A stretch of DNA of 64,000 nucleotides from Paraphysomonas bandaiensis (taxonomy: Eukaryota > Chrysophyceae). Shown piece after piece: positions 24,301 through 36,002 of this stretch. The stretch spans positions 310,001 to 374,000 of the forward strand of contig CBFFRP010000146.1 of the NCBI GenBank assembly GCA_965644295.1, in the 5' to 3' direction. Position numbers and translations under genes: made by a program. Numbering within the stretch: position 1 is the first letter of the stretch; each line of letters starts with the position of its first letter. Under the pieces are notes generated by a model. The model was given only the letters and a program-made list of their open reading frames with translations, was not told the DNA's origin and made no database searches.

Positions 24301-24849
24301 GTGTACGGATCACCTACCCGTACACGGAGGGTTGCTCAAGTATCTTATATCGCATCCATACATGTGTATATGTATATGGACAGCCAGACCAATCCGGGAT
24401 ATAGAAGTCTGTGTAATAACTCCAGTAAAAAGACTCACCTTACTGCCGGAGCCCGTCTGCCACTCGGAGATAGTGACTGTATCACCTCAGCTCGAGCGAC
24501 AGTTGCGTTGCTTCAAAATTCAGGACATACGCGTTCCCATCCAGTAGAGATCTCGTCCATTAACGCAGCAGTGTGCGCAGCAGCGGACTTGTTACTACAT
24601 CAGAAATGCGAAGGGGGCAGCGCATTGAAGAGGGCTTTCTACCCACTAGAGTCAGCAACATATTTCATAGACACATTTAACCCTCCCGACTGTGAAGAGA
24701 CCTGTGTATCGACAGCTGGTTTCGTCGTCTTTTCAGAACTCCTAGTGTTCAGGGTTGCTGACCCTGGACACCCCCGTGTGGGGCTGGATACTGTTATACC
24801 TCGATATCCCGGGGGGTCGAAGAAATACACCGAAAATAAATACTGGTAA
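24301..24849 (+). CDS. Open frame of unknown status
   Basis: A 182-codon plus-strand frame, opening at a GTG; the first in-frame ATG is later. It has a G+C content higher than its surroundings, which suggests real coding or foreign sequence. I recognise no domain. On the opposite strand a GTGAGT donor near 24430 hints that a minus-strand gene could instead be present, but that strand has stops. Treat it as hypothetical. Confidence 0.25.
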   Translation: MYGSPTRTRRVAQVSYIASIHVYMYMDSQTNPGYRSLCNNSSKKTHLTAGARLPLGDSDCITSARATVALLQNSGHTRSHPVEISSINAAVCAAADLLLHQKCEGGSALKRAFYPLESATYFIDTFNPPDCEETCVSTAGFVVFSELLVFRVADPGHPRVGLDTVIPRYPGGSKKYTENKYW

Positions 24850-24875
24850 CATCATGACACATGCATGCTAATATT

Positions 24876-25095
24876 GGGTGACTACCTAAATTGCACAAAC
24901 ACATAAATGCATAAAAAATAGGCTGCATAAACTCATGAATTTATGCAGATTTATGTTTTTTTAGGAGACCCCTCCGGACCCCTCGTGCAAACTATCCTAT
25001 ATGCATAAACATATGCAGAAACTGGGTCTGAATAGATTTCTATAATCCCAGATTTTTTATGCATTTATGTATTTATGCAATTTAGGTAGTCACCC
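24876..25095. mobile_element. MITE with 20-bp perfect terminal inverted repeats
   Basis: The ends are GGGTGACTACCTAAATTGCA and its exact inverse. The 220-bp element is flanked by ATT on both sides, a possible 3-bp duplication as in PIF/Harbinger-type elements. The inside contains a set of ATGCATAAA-related subrepeats and no gene. Confidence 0.85.
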
Positions 25096-25944
25096 ATTAT
25101 GTAGAATTTATTTATGTTAACACAGTTGCTACTGTTACACTGACCATATACATCAGATCATATTCCGAATATAAGTGGGGCTAAACGAAAGGTTGATACG
25201 GCATTCACTTCATGTAGGAATTTATGTCATCACGATATATATATAGTCTCCGTGATTACTCACACTCACCGGTAGTCATATCTGTGCTCTATATCTGACA
25301 CAATGTAGCTCATGCTCGTGTGTTAGTTTCAATTAGCTATTGTACCTCACCTATTCTTCGTCGAATATAAAAGCAATTTAGCTGTAACCAAACATTAGGC
25401 TTGCGTAAAAACAACTAATTGATTTTCAGTTATTTCGATTGCCAGTTAAATTAATAGGCTATTCTTTAAAAAATATTTTTGGCCTGATTTGAGCTCAACA
25501 GATCGCTCATATTAGCACCGGGCAAATATAGACATTCAACTTCAATATTCGGATCAACAGAAACTCACTTACTTTAATCAAACACTCCAAGTTCTATTCT
25601 ATCCTTCGTCTCCTGTATAAGCTCATAATGATGTCAGTGCATGTGATCTATCTTCATAACCTGAATTTCGAAACAACTTCAGTAATATTACAGCAGGAGA
25701 GTTTAAGTGACATATGTTATTATGCTGAAAAGGTGGTTGTGTCACATCGTGCTTATCAGGATGTGTACCTCATGTCATTCATATCAGTTGCACAAGCAGA
25801 GGTTAAGCGTATTGTATATAAATGTGATGATGATGCTAATTAAGGCAATAAGAATTTCAACACCTCGCAGTTGCTATTCTTCCCTCAGTATCTTTCTGTG
25901 GTAGGAGTGCAATTGTTGTCACTATTATATATATTATAGAAATC
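25096..25944. other. AT-rich spacer
   Basis: No supported gene. An isolated end like that of the neighbouring hAT-like elements (TAGGCTTGCGTAAAAACA) starts at about 25396 without an obvious partner. Confidence 0.45.
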
Positions 25945-26627
25945 AGGGCTGCGTAACAATTAATTGCAATTTAACTATTGTCTAATAAACTTAGTTACTC
26001 ATTACAAGCATGTATAGCATCTTCAACCGTGCTTGCATTCCACATAAATCTATTAAAACGCAAGAACATAAGGGTCTCTAATCGATGAGGTGCCATAAAT
26101 TTGCGCTGATCACTCTACTGGAAAGCATTTTACAATAATTACATAGTAGTGGAGTAAATATGCTTCAAGCAGTGGTACTTAGTTGGTTTGGTCGTGTGTA
26201 TATATAGTCGCTTCTGCTCTTGGTGCGTTTGGTGTCTTCTTGTCAGTGAAGCGACACCATCATCTTCTTTTTCCTCTTCTTCATCAGTTCTGTCCAACAG
26301 GAAACGTTTGAGCTGCTCATTCTCAGGTGCAACCATCGTGACCCTTAGGCCATATGAATTAGGCAACATTTCTTTCACTTTTTCAACTTGCTGAGTGAAA
26401 GCATCCAGATATTTATTGTGCTGCTTGATATTGGCTTCAGATTGGTATTCTTTATCGTAAACGCTTTCTTATATTATGTGCTTATACTATAGAGTTAATA
26501 ATTGCCAATTAATTGCAATTTAATAGCAACCTTCCAGAGAACAATTATAATTGCAATTATTACGTATATCCCATGCAATTGATTAATTGCAATTCAATTA
26601 ATTGTTACGCAGCCCTAATAGAAATTC
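25945..26627. mobile_element. hAT-like element with 8-bp target-site duplication
   Basis: The left end CAGGGCTGCGTAACAATTAA is matched at the right end by the inverse, TTAATTGTTACGCAGCCCTA. Both sides are flanked by ATAGAAAT, a perfect 8-bp target-site duplication. The tip and duplication length are typical of hAT transposons. The element is 683 bp and too short for a transposase. It carries a minus-strand frame, open from about 26459 to 26139, with a lysine- and glutamate-rich sequence that could be a captured host exon. Confidence 0.75.
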
Positions 26628-27976
26628 ATCTATAGTGCAATTGATATTCCCTAATAAGTATATACAGCATATACATACCATTGATTTGAAACAATACGAG
26701 TTCTCATTTGCTTTTTTATTTTAATCAGAGAACGCCTATTTCTTCTTACCTCAAGCTACGAATAGCTATACAATCTAATATTTAATTTACAACATCATGA
26801 GCATATATATAAGCTGCAATTTAAATTTTGCGCGCAAAACGATATAGCCTCCTTATTGCCCGTGGTTAAATAATATATATATAACTATTTTAAAATAATA
26901 ATTTCAATCTATTTATTATTTGTTAATATTGCCGGAAAGTATATCACTGGTGCAACTGGGTGGTTATTGGGTGGTTATTGATGAGCTACCTTTCTTCTTT
27001 TTTGTTGACAGAGCACAAGCAGCTTTCGTAGCGTTAAATGTAGTTCTGAATCTTAAATGCCTATATTGTTAATAATAAGACATCTCTACTACTATCAAAT
27101 GGAGTTCACTGCATGGTATAATCTAGAGTCCAGAGGTAATCGGAATTGACCGCTCATCTTCGTGGGTGTGATTTTGATATAATATCAATTTGATGCTTGG
27201 GATGAATCTCAAGCGAAGTTGATCATTCCAGGAGGATAGGGATACTTTGTCTCATGTACAAGGCTTAAAAGTTGTACGTTCGCTTTTGCAGTCAGATGGA
27301 GAAGAGCAGATTGATCTGTATCATGTCCACAATAAAATTTGATAATTGAAGCGACGCGTAATAATGCAGCTTCTGATAAAGCAGTAGTGAAGAATAAGCG
27401 TGATAGGGAAGGAAAACGGAATCGTGCTGAAAAGACACAGGTGAGACGCTCTTCGATAAATAATGTACCTGCAGACGATGAATTCGATGACAAAAGGAGA
27501 GGAAGTCGAGACCATTCTTTTACTTAATCGCAGCTGAAAGCATCCACCAAACTGTCAACACGATATCGTTGCGTGAGGTTTATGTATATGGTGTATAACA
27601 CTACCAGTAATTGTTAAATGCATTGTTTTTTAGCAGAGCTAAGACTGCAATAACTATTTTTCGAAAGCGAACGACATGTTGAAATATTGGTGTTTCTGGG
27701 TAAAAGTCGGCATTAGAGTTCAGAAAACACCAATAGATTAGAGTTCAGAAAACTAGCAAAAGAATTGAAGGTAATTAATCGGAAATAATTTCCAATAATT
27801 ATTAATGTTGGATATCGTTTACCAATTGTTTGCCCATCATTTAAACATTCAAAAAATTACTACAGTAGTTTAAACAATTCAATTGGTTGAGTATATCTTA
27901 TCTTAATCAGGTACAGCATGTAGGATTACGTGATGTCGAGTTTGACCACAGTGTCTCCATCCACATAATATGCTCT
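26628..27976. other. AT-rich spacer with a fragment of repeat A
   Basis: A partial repeat A lies at about 27009-27075 (CACAAGCAGCTTTCGTAGCG). A short highly charged frame at 27339-27527 is the only coding-like sequence and is not supported by splice structure. Confidence 0.4.
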
Positions 27977-29959
27977 CTATTTAGTGCATTTTTCGAAAGA
28001 AATTAAAAGGCGCTTCATTGCAGAGAAACATATTCCCACCAGTCGTGTTAGTTGATACCCTAAAAAATAAGTTACAGCGTTATTCACTGTAACGCCATCC
28101 ACATGAATAGATTTCAGAACAGTGTTCATTGTTGGGAAATTAACTCCAGTAATAAATACAAAAGCTATATTCTCAATTTTTGAAACTTTTCCAATGATAG
28201 ATATCCCAGCCAACACGAACAGACTTCCAAAAAACACTCCAAATATTTGGAATTCATAAAAACCCTGAAGACAACGCAAACATCCATCATCTACACAGCA
28301 GTTCATACGTGAAAACAAACATTTCCCAGTTATATAGACGAATAAAAGTCCAAAACAAACTAACCACACAATACCCATCCCTTTGGATGTGCTATCATCG
28401 AGCAGTCCATCCCATATAGAAAAACAACCAAAGTCTCTTTCTCTTGAATTATACGGACCGAGAATACCAATGGGATACATCACTGCATATTGCAAAAAAC
28501 CAAGCACAGTACTTACGTAGCCTTTATATCCTTCCTCCCCATAGCAACAACCACACCAGCATTTACAACAGCATTTCCACAAAACGACATCTTGCATCGT
28601 TGATTCAATTCGATCTTCTAAATCGGATTCGTCGTACTTGATATTTTGATACTCAATTATCGACGATAACACCAAGCAAAAAAGTGCCATCAACCAACAA
28701 AGAATAAGAAACATAGAAGAACTTGTATGATGTTTCTCCAGCGAAGGATCAATCATGTTTTTTTCCTCGTATGGATCATCAGAGCACCCCATTTTAAAAG
28801 GAATGTGTTGAACACTACTATTGTATATATCGGTATATAAATATGCATCAGGATAATACCCGTACGGAGTTAGCAAGTTATCATTGTAAACAAACTCGCT
28901 AGTAGTTATATGTGCCTGAAATTTCATATAATTGATGGCAGCCACATCCGACATTTCATTGCATCCATCTTCATCAGATGGAAAGTAAGATGCATTTCCA
29001 ATTGACCCGATTATTCCACTCAGTGTGGAATTCGAATAAAACGTTGCGGATGAACAATTTTGATAGTTTTCACAGGTATTCGAATCAACACCCCAATGAA
29101 AATAGCGTTTAGTAGTTCCGTCATCGAAGTAACCCGAAAAACCAACAAGAGCATTAGATGGATGACAACAAGATGTACAAGATTGCTGAACAGTAGTAAT
29201 TGAAGTAATCGGACCATAATCATTGTAGTAACCTCCTCCAGCTGGATACCCACCGGAGTATATATTATATGTAGAAATAGTCGACTCATCATAACCATTC
29301 TTCGTCTGTAGAAAACGCTCACCCCCATCTTCATTATGATTAAACCATCCAATTCCAACTAATATACTAGTATTATATTGCTGGGAAGGCACATAATACA
29401 GAGATATGTGGTCGAAGTAATCATTGTATTTAACATCAAATAGAAATGGCAACGTCGCCTCACCATTGTAGTCCGAAATTGTAATGTTTTCAATTTGATC
29501 CGTCTGTGAATCAACAACAGGGTACTCGGATACAAGGGGAGTGCTGTCTGTTACAAGATAAGCATTACATCCAGGAAAATGTTCTGCGTTGACATAATCC
29601 GTATATCCATATGAAGCACGCCATTCATCAATCTCTTTAATTTGTTTGGCTTCGTTTGTATAAGAAAGTAGCGTACAAGATGCACTACTTGGAGTTGCTG
29701 CAATATAAGAAGACTGTATAACCAATTAAACTAAGCATCGACACAGAGGGGATACTGTACGTACCGTAGAGCTGGATATTGCACTAACAACAAGTATTGC
29801 AAATATAAGATTGATTATTTTGTCCATAGTGTCTAATGCATACAATGACATCCTTAGAGTGCGTAAGATACCACTGCTATGCCGTCGTTTGATAAGAGAA
29901 GTAGATTCACCCTTACGGGAATCTGTTTTATCTTCTTTTGAGGTATCTAATGATTCCAT
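27977..29959 (-). CDS. Multipass membrane protein of unknown function
   Basis: Exon 1 at 29959-29765 and exon 2 at 29713-27977 join across a 51-bp intron to give about 643 residues. Residues 1-45 are basic and cytosolic in style, followed by one hydrophobic helix (about 47-65). Next is a ~290-residue extracellular or lumenal domain rich in Tyr, Ser, Asn-glycosylation sequons and cysteine pairs. The C-terminal half has several membrane helices, and between the first two of these is a cysteine-rich loop (CCCKCWCGCC) that could be palmitoylated or metal binding. Topology suggests a receptor- or channel-like surface protein. I recognise no named family. Confidence 0.7.
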
Positions 29960-30148
29960 ATGATTGTTATGTGATGTTATGAGTTACTCTTAATGGGTAG
30001 AGTTTAAATGCACTCATGGCATATGCATACATATGCATGTCCTCATCTCGGGATCTTGAAGCCATGCAACAAGATGCTGTCTACGTGTAGGACATTCTGT
30101 TGGAATGAAGAAACTCATATCTCAAAACGACAAACTGAAGATACAATG

Positions 30149-30705
30149 TCCAGTCGCCGTCAAAAGTCCGAACAAGTCAAAAGTCCGAACAACCGTTTTT
30201 TGATCAAAAGTCCAAAAATGTCGTTCGAAACTCTCATATTTCTCTCACTTCAGTGACATTGAAATCCAATTAACACAACACTTTAACTGACCTGACACTG
30301 GAGACTTATCATTCTATGGCAATCATGGACCACTGGACACGAATATGCAACCAGATTTTCATTTCATACACTGCTTCTCTCAATATCACAAGGTTTCTTA
30401 TATCGTTCCAATTCATCGAGTACCCCTCACATCCGGCACCATTTCTCAAAATCCCTACATTGAATTTTCAACATGACGATCTTGAAAGGTTTGTATACAG
30501 ATGGACTCTCACATATATGAGTGCTGTGCAATTCCTACGACTTGTTTTTGAATAATGTCTGATTTGTGTTCTTTCAGTGACTCGTCTATGCGACTACAAG
30601 AATCTTCGCAAAAAGAACCGACAAGACGCCATAGACAAGCTCCGGGCAGCTAAATTTGCAAAAGCACAGTCGAAAGACAGCTATGGATCTGATGTTGACC
30701 TCAAT
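30149..30705 (+). repeat. Left inverted arm
   Basis: Inverse of 32799-33355. The identity ends at CTCAAT, exactly where the gene in the right arm continues into its unique part. Confidence 0.85.
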
Positions 30706-30706
30706 A

Positions 30707-31120
30707 ATGACTTTAGTTGGTCAAGGTTGCGCAGTTAAGCAGTGTGAACCAGTACTGCTGAGAGCAAAATATTTCTCGAAGAGTGCTCCTCAGGTAGCTG
30801 TTTTTGTCTATCTATGCGTTTATACATATTTATGAGGAACAATCTATCTTATAGGACGTAGACAAATGGTAATTGTAGCTATTCGGGTCTAGAATTGGAA
30901 GAATGAAGCGCGTGTGTTCGTTCCGGCTGGCCAGGCGTATGAGGAAGCTGTTACTGTGATCTTGTCCACTTCTGTGCCCTACGGGGATTACATAGAGACA
31001 CGAAGGAGTGTAAAGAGTGTCAACATTCAAGGGAGCAAGTTTTTTAAGCAGTTCATGATAACCTCTTGGATAATATCACTCTACCTAAAGACCAAATTAG
31101 ACAATGCAAACAAGAACTAG
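30707..31120 (+). CDS. Coding-like fragments inside the element
   Basis: An ATG at 30707 opens a 29-codon exon ending at a GTAGCT donor at 30794. Farther on, 30914-31120 reads a second plausible segment (FVPAGQAYEEAVTVIL and DYIETRRSV). I could not join the two cleanly, because the intervening acceptor leads to a stop. They may be remains of a second element gene or of an interrupted host gene. Confidence 0.25.
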
Positions 31121-31426
31121 ATAGTACTATCTACATATTCGTTGCTGAATTCTTATTAACAACTGGAGTGGTAATCCGATTAATTCGTAAGTTTTATTTC
31201 TTCATGCTCCACTCTCTTGAATTTGTAGACATAGCTAGCTAGGTTGTGGTATCATGATAGGTGATAACAGACAGTGGCTACATAAAATCGTTTGATTGTA
31301 CTACCAGCTATGCGACACATATCATGCAGCAGCACAAAATTAACTTTATTATAGTAATATACAATAACGATTGCTAATATATTTAGTGACGATAGCTATT
31401 AGTGTACCACTACAAGAAGAAAATAA
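31121..31426. other. Internal non-coding part of the element
   Basis: AT-rich sequence between the plus-strand fragments and the 3' end of the minus-strand gene. Nothing recognised. Confidence 0.4.
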
Positions 31427-32926
31427 TCATACAAGAGAAAAGAAATTCTCTATACTCGAGTAATTCACATCGAGTTTCTTCAATGTTCTCTCTTTTCGGT
31501 CTCTGTTTTTAACAACTACAGGGAGAATGTGTTCATCAATAATAAACATTCCGAAAGTTGCCTCTGCACTGAGTGGTTTCTTTTGTGTAGCATGTGCCTC
31601 TTCCAGCTTATCACATTCACGGTCGTCATGCTGCTCCCGAAGGGCTCGCATTTGATCCCGTGTGTCCAAGTCAGGACCGGAGCAATAATCATCCCCATTT
31701 CCGCTTGGGTTTAGTCCTTTATCATCGTTACTTTTACATTTTGAACCTTTATCATCTTGAGCAATTTCTTCCTTCTCATCACTACCCTCAACTTCCTTCA
31801 AACCCGGCATAGCTTCATCACTCTCCTCCATATCAACGTCCTCCCAGACTGTTTCAGCGTCATCTGTAGTTTTGCTCTCAGTGCACTGTTTGATCCTGTG
31901 TGCAGGACGAAAAATAATGCTCTGTACCCATCCATTCATGTTGAACTTGAAACACTTCAACTCCTTGCATTTTCGTTCCCGGATGACAACAATATGGCTG
32001 AGTAGAGCAGGCTCTGCACTCATAGTAGCCGTGCACTCAACGGATCGTATCTTCTTCTTCTTGTTGGTAATGGCGACAGAAAGGCGGTTAAGTTTCATCA
32101 GTTTTTTCATATTCTATGTCAAAATTTTGTAAATAAAGTAACCACGAATCGCCAACTATACATACCTGTGGACAACGTGCCCGCCTCTGCTTACTATATC
32201 CTAGCATGATGTTGTGAGTATCCGAATTGGTCTTGTTCCACGGATGAAATCGGTTGCCTTGAGGATTTTCTGGTGATACCCCTAAGATGGCACCTACTAT
32301 GGCTACGCTGGATAAGGGATTGAATGCATCATTGATGGCCTCCTGCCTTCGCGCATTGACTGTGGACGGAGCATCCACACTTTCAGGTGACACCTTTTTC
32401 AAATACCTGCCTATGGTGGAATTTGAGGGTGCCTTACGATTCTTAAGGAAGTTCCCCCCTTGCTTGTTGACAGTCCCTGCACTGGTCAGTGCTTTAACAA
32501 AATCCCCATCGGATGCAGAAGTGAATGAGTTCCCAGTTGCAGTGGCCTCATGGCTCATGTCGGACAACATTGCCACACCGTCTTCGTCCGTCCAGGTCGG
32601 GCGCCCAAGATAGCTACGATTGGGATCTAGCCCTCTTTCTCGTTTATCTTTGGCCCTACAAAGCAGATATTCCATCAGAAATACGTATGTTATGACAATA
32701 AAGAGTTACCTGAAGAACACTCCACGAGTGATGTTGTGATTGCGACAAAACTCACTAACATTACTAGGTTTATCCTTTTCATATTCATCGAGAATAGCAT
32801 TGAGGTCAACATCAGATCCATAGCTGTCTTTCGACTGTGCTTTTGCAAATTTAGCTGCCCGGAGCTTGTCTATGGCGTCTTGTCGGTTCTTTTTGCGAAG
32901 ATTCTTGTAGTCGCATAGACGAGTCA
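31427..32926 (-). CDS. Element-encoded protein, probable transposase-associated or DNA-binding
   Basis: Three exons are clear on the minus strand: 32926-32710, 32655-32166 and 32113-31427, with introns of 54 and 52 bp. An earlier first exon inside the arm is likely but not resolved. The N-terminal part is basic and contains VSEFCRNHNITRGVFFRAK, which looks like a helix-turn-helix. The middle has a serine-rich segment (TGNSFTSASDGDFV, STIGRYLKKVS). The C-terminal part is very acidic and ends in a basic patch (KNRDRKERTLKKL). I see no DDE triad, so a full transposase is not shown. The gene starts within one terminal arm, which ties it to the mobile element. Confidence 0.55.
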
Positions 32927-33355
32927 CTGAAAGAACACAAATCAGACATTATTCAAAAACAAGTCGTAGGAATTGCACAGCACTCATATATGTGAGAGTC
33001 CATCTGTATACAAACCTTTCAAGATCGTCATGTTGAAAATTCAATGTAGGGATTTTGAGAAATGGTGCCGGATGTGAGGGGTACTCGATGAATTGGAACG
33101 ATATAAGAAACCTTGTGATATTGAGAGAAGCAGTGTATGAAATGAAAATCTGGTTGCATATTCGTGTCCAGTGGTCCATGATTGCCATAGAATGATAAGT
33201 CTCCAGTGTCAGGTCAGTTAAAGTGTTGTGTTAATTGGATTTCAATGTCACTGAAGTGAGAGAAATATGAGAGTTTCGAACGACATTTTTGGACTTTTGA
33301 TCAAAAAACGGTTGTTCGGACTTTTGACTTGTTCGGACTTTTGACGGCGACTGGA
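32799..33355 (-). repeat. Right inverted arm
   Basis: Inverse of 30149-30705. It carries the 5' end of the minus-strand element gene and presumably its promoter. Confidence 0.85.
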
Positions 33356-33418
33356 TGTGGCCCTTACAAGGTGCGTCCTTGGAGGGGCCAGCCACTGTAC
33401 TGCTGTACAGTGTACAGA

Positions 33419-33419
<1 letters not shown>

Positions 33420-33449
<30 letters not shown>

Positions 33450-34197
33450 TGTATGTATGTATGTATGTATGTATGTATGTATGTATGTATGTATGTATGT
33501 ATGTATGTATGTATGTATGTATGTATGCATGTATGTATGTATGTATGTATGTATGTATGTATGTATGTATGTATGTATGTATGTATGTATGTATGTATGT
33601 ATGTATGTATGTATGTATGTATGTATGTATGTATGTATGTATGTATGTATGTATGTATGTATGTATGTATGTATGTATGTATGTAGGTATGTAAGTAAGT
33701 ATGTTTGTATGTATGTATGTTTGTATGTATGTATGTATGTATGTATGTATGTATGTATGTATGTATGTGTATGTATGTATGTATGTATGTATGTATGTAT
33801 GTATGTATGTATGTATGTATGTATGTATGTATGCATGTATGTATGTATGTATGTATGCATGTATGTATGTATGTATGTATGTATGTATGTATGTATGTAT
33901 GTATGTATGTATGTATGTATGTATGTATGTATGTATGTATGTATGTATGTATGCATGTATGTATGTATGTATGTATGTATGTATGTATGTATGTATGTGT
34001 ATGTATGTATGTATGTATGTATGTATGTATGTATGTATGTATGTATGTATGTATGTATGTATGTATGTATGTATGTATGTATGTATGCATGTATGTATGT
34101 ATGTATGTATGCATGTATGTATGTATGTATGTATGTATGTATGTATGTATGTATGTATGTATGTATGTATGTATGTATGTATGTATGTATGTCGGTA
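33420..34197. repeat. Long (TATG)n microsatellite
   Basis: About 780 bp of TATG tetranucleotide, interrupted by a few GCAT, GTGT, AGGT and TTTG variants. The long frames it creates on both strands (Met-Tyr-Val-Cys and His-Thr-Tyr-Ile repeats) are artefacts. It separates the 557-bp-arm element from the palindrome. Confidence 0.97.
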
Positions 34198-34207
34198 TGT
34201 ACCAGTT

Positions 34208-35836
34208 GCTCCGTTTTCCGGTGCCGCTGTTTTTTGAGGTGCCATTCTTTGGTGTGTTTTTTATCATCAGAATTGCAATCGGATCTTCATATAGATATAC
34301 ATGTATGTATATTCCTTTAAAATCATCATATTTGTACACTCCTGTCATAATAAATACACCAATACATAAGAATGGATAGTTCCTGTGGTTAGTCACATCA
34401 ACACTGATATCTGGTTGAAATATCAGATGATGGGGAGTGAGAGGGATGTATTCCTCGTCCTCTGAACCTGGTGATGTACTCAGCGTTGTTGCCGCTTCCT
34501 GTAAGCTCATTGTTTGTATTTTTAGGGGAGATAATCATTCAGCTGCTATGTAGACAATAGGGAGTCTTCCATGCGCAGACCTCACTTCATTATTAGTCTC
34601 ATTTGTAGTGTATTTGCGGATATATATCGGATCTATGCGATATATGGCTTCATTGTGTTTGTGTCATCTGCATTGAAGTGTAGGTATTTGAGTGGAAGAG
34701 TATATAAGTGTGTTATATTGTCTCTTGTTGCATTCTGCAGCTTGTTTACATGATTATAGATGCTAGTGCTACACATAACCTTGTTATTATTACGTATTCT
34801 CGTTACAATATTTTAAGACTGTGTTTTCACGAATATTGAAGTCATCATCTTATGGTATATCAGCATAGATTACCTATTCACCAGCTATACATGTATGCAC
34901 TCAGTGTGTTCATGTTCATGCAACAGTTCAAGATCTAGATATGTGGTATATGTTCTGTGTCTTCGCTCTGTGTGCTTCATACAACATATATAGACCATGT
35001 ATGTGGTATATGTTCTCTGTATGTGCTTCATACAACACATTGAGACCATATATGTGGTATATGATCTGTATGTTCGCTGTGTGTGCTTTACACAGCACAC
35101 AGAGACTGTATATGTTAAATGTGCTCTGTATATTCACTCTGCGTGCTTCATACAACATATATAGACCATGTATGTGGTATATGTTCTCTGTATGTGCTTC
35201 ATACAACACATTGAGACCATATATGTGGTATATGATCTGTATGTTCGCTGTGTGTGCTTTACACAGCACACAGAGACTGTATATGTTAAATGTGCTCTGT
35301 ATATTCACTCTGTGTGCTTCATACAACACGCAAGAACCATATATGTGGAATATGTTGTGAATATATTACTCTGTGCTCTTCATGCAACATACAGGGACTA
35401 TGTATGTGTTATATGGTGCGTAGTATCACACTTTGCCCCTCATACAACACGCAAAGACTATATATGTGGTATATGATATATGCGTTCACTCTGTGCGCAC
35501 CATGCGACACGCAGGGACTATATAAGTATTGTATGATGTATGTATTATGTATTCACTATGTGCTCTTCATGCAATACACAAAGCTATTTAAGTGCTATAT
35601 GATGTGCATTTTTGAACTCTGTGCTACATATAACACAGAGAGACTATTGAAGTGTTTTTAGTGATCTGTATGTTTACTATGTGCGCTTCGTACAGTACAC
35701 AAGCACTCAATGTATGGTATATGACGTGTAGTTTCGCTCTCTATGCTTCGTATAGTAGCCGGGGATTATATCAGTGTTATATGATGTATGTGTTTACTCA
35801 CTATGCTTCGTATATAGTATATAGTACATAGGGATA
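34208..35836. repeat. Left arm of a large palindrome
   Basis: Inverted copy of 36353-37982, about 1.63 kb, nearly identical. Contains, from the outer end inwards, a copy of the small 37681-38024 gene on the minus strand (34510 downward), a short frame at 34571-34753, and a ~60-bp minisatellite from about 34935. Confidence 0.9.
34935..35820. repeat. ~60-bp minisatellite (left copy)
   Basis: Tandem units of about 50-60 bp built on ATGTGGTATATG, TCTGTATGTTC, GTGTGCTTCATACAACA and GAGACCATAT. At least twelve units with growing divergence toward the palindrome centre. Two adjacent blocks of about 170 bp (35000-35170 and 35171-35341) are near identical, a higher-order repeat. Open frames here are periodicity artefacts. 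Confidence 0.85.
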
Positions 35837-35839
35837 TAG

Positions 35840-36002
35840 CTTGGATAGGCCGACAGCCAAGGCTGAGGCCAGAGAAAAGGGAGACGAAGAAAAAGTATTG
35901 TTACGAGGAATATGTATCGCCGAGAGGCGTCAGTACAGACTTCATAAAGCAATCGAGGCACTAAGAACACTTGACGACAATGGGGCGATGGAAGTAGCGT
36001 AG
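35840..36002 (+). CDS. Orphan terminal coding exon in the palindrome spacer
   Basis: After an ATATAG acceptor the frame TTG GAT AGG ... runs 53 codons to TAG at 36000-36002. The translation is strongly protein-like: basic and acidic helix-forming residues (TAKAEAREKGDEEKVLL, then ERRQYRLHKAIEALRTLDD). No upstream exon can be found because the minisatellite lies directly before it. It is probably the last exon of a gene that was disrupted when the palindrome formed, or one whose intron contains the minisatellite. Confidence 0.45.

Larger units (their letters stand above)
30149..33355. mobile_element. DNA element with 557-bp terminal inverted arms
   Basis: The arms at 30149-30705 and 32799-33355 are near-identical inverted copies with no length difference; a shared 79-codon frame sits at the same offset in each. 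The tips begin TCCAGTCGCCGTCAAAAGTC and carry short direct repeats of TCAAAAGTCCGAACAA. The arms include the 5' exon of the minus-strand gene in the interior, so a copy of its start is also present facing inward from the left. No convincing target-site duplication is visible (left flank ends ATG, right flank begins TGT). Confidence 0.75.

Noticed and set aside
33248-34510. Long frames on both strands with His-Thr-Tyr-Ile or Met-Tyr-Val-Cys repeats
   Set aside because: They are generated by the TATG microsatellite, which is open in several frames at once.
34928-35661. Overlapping 100-140 codon frames on both strands, mirrored at 36598-37262
   Set aside because: They follow the ~60-bp minisatellite period and exist in mirrored copies; not protein-like.
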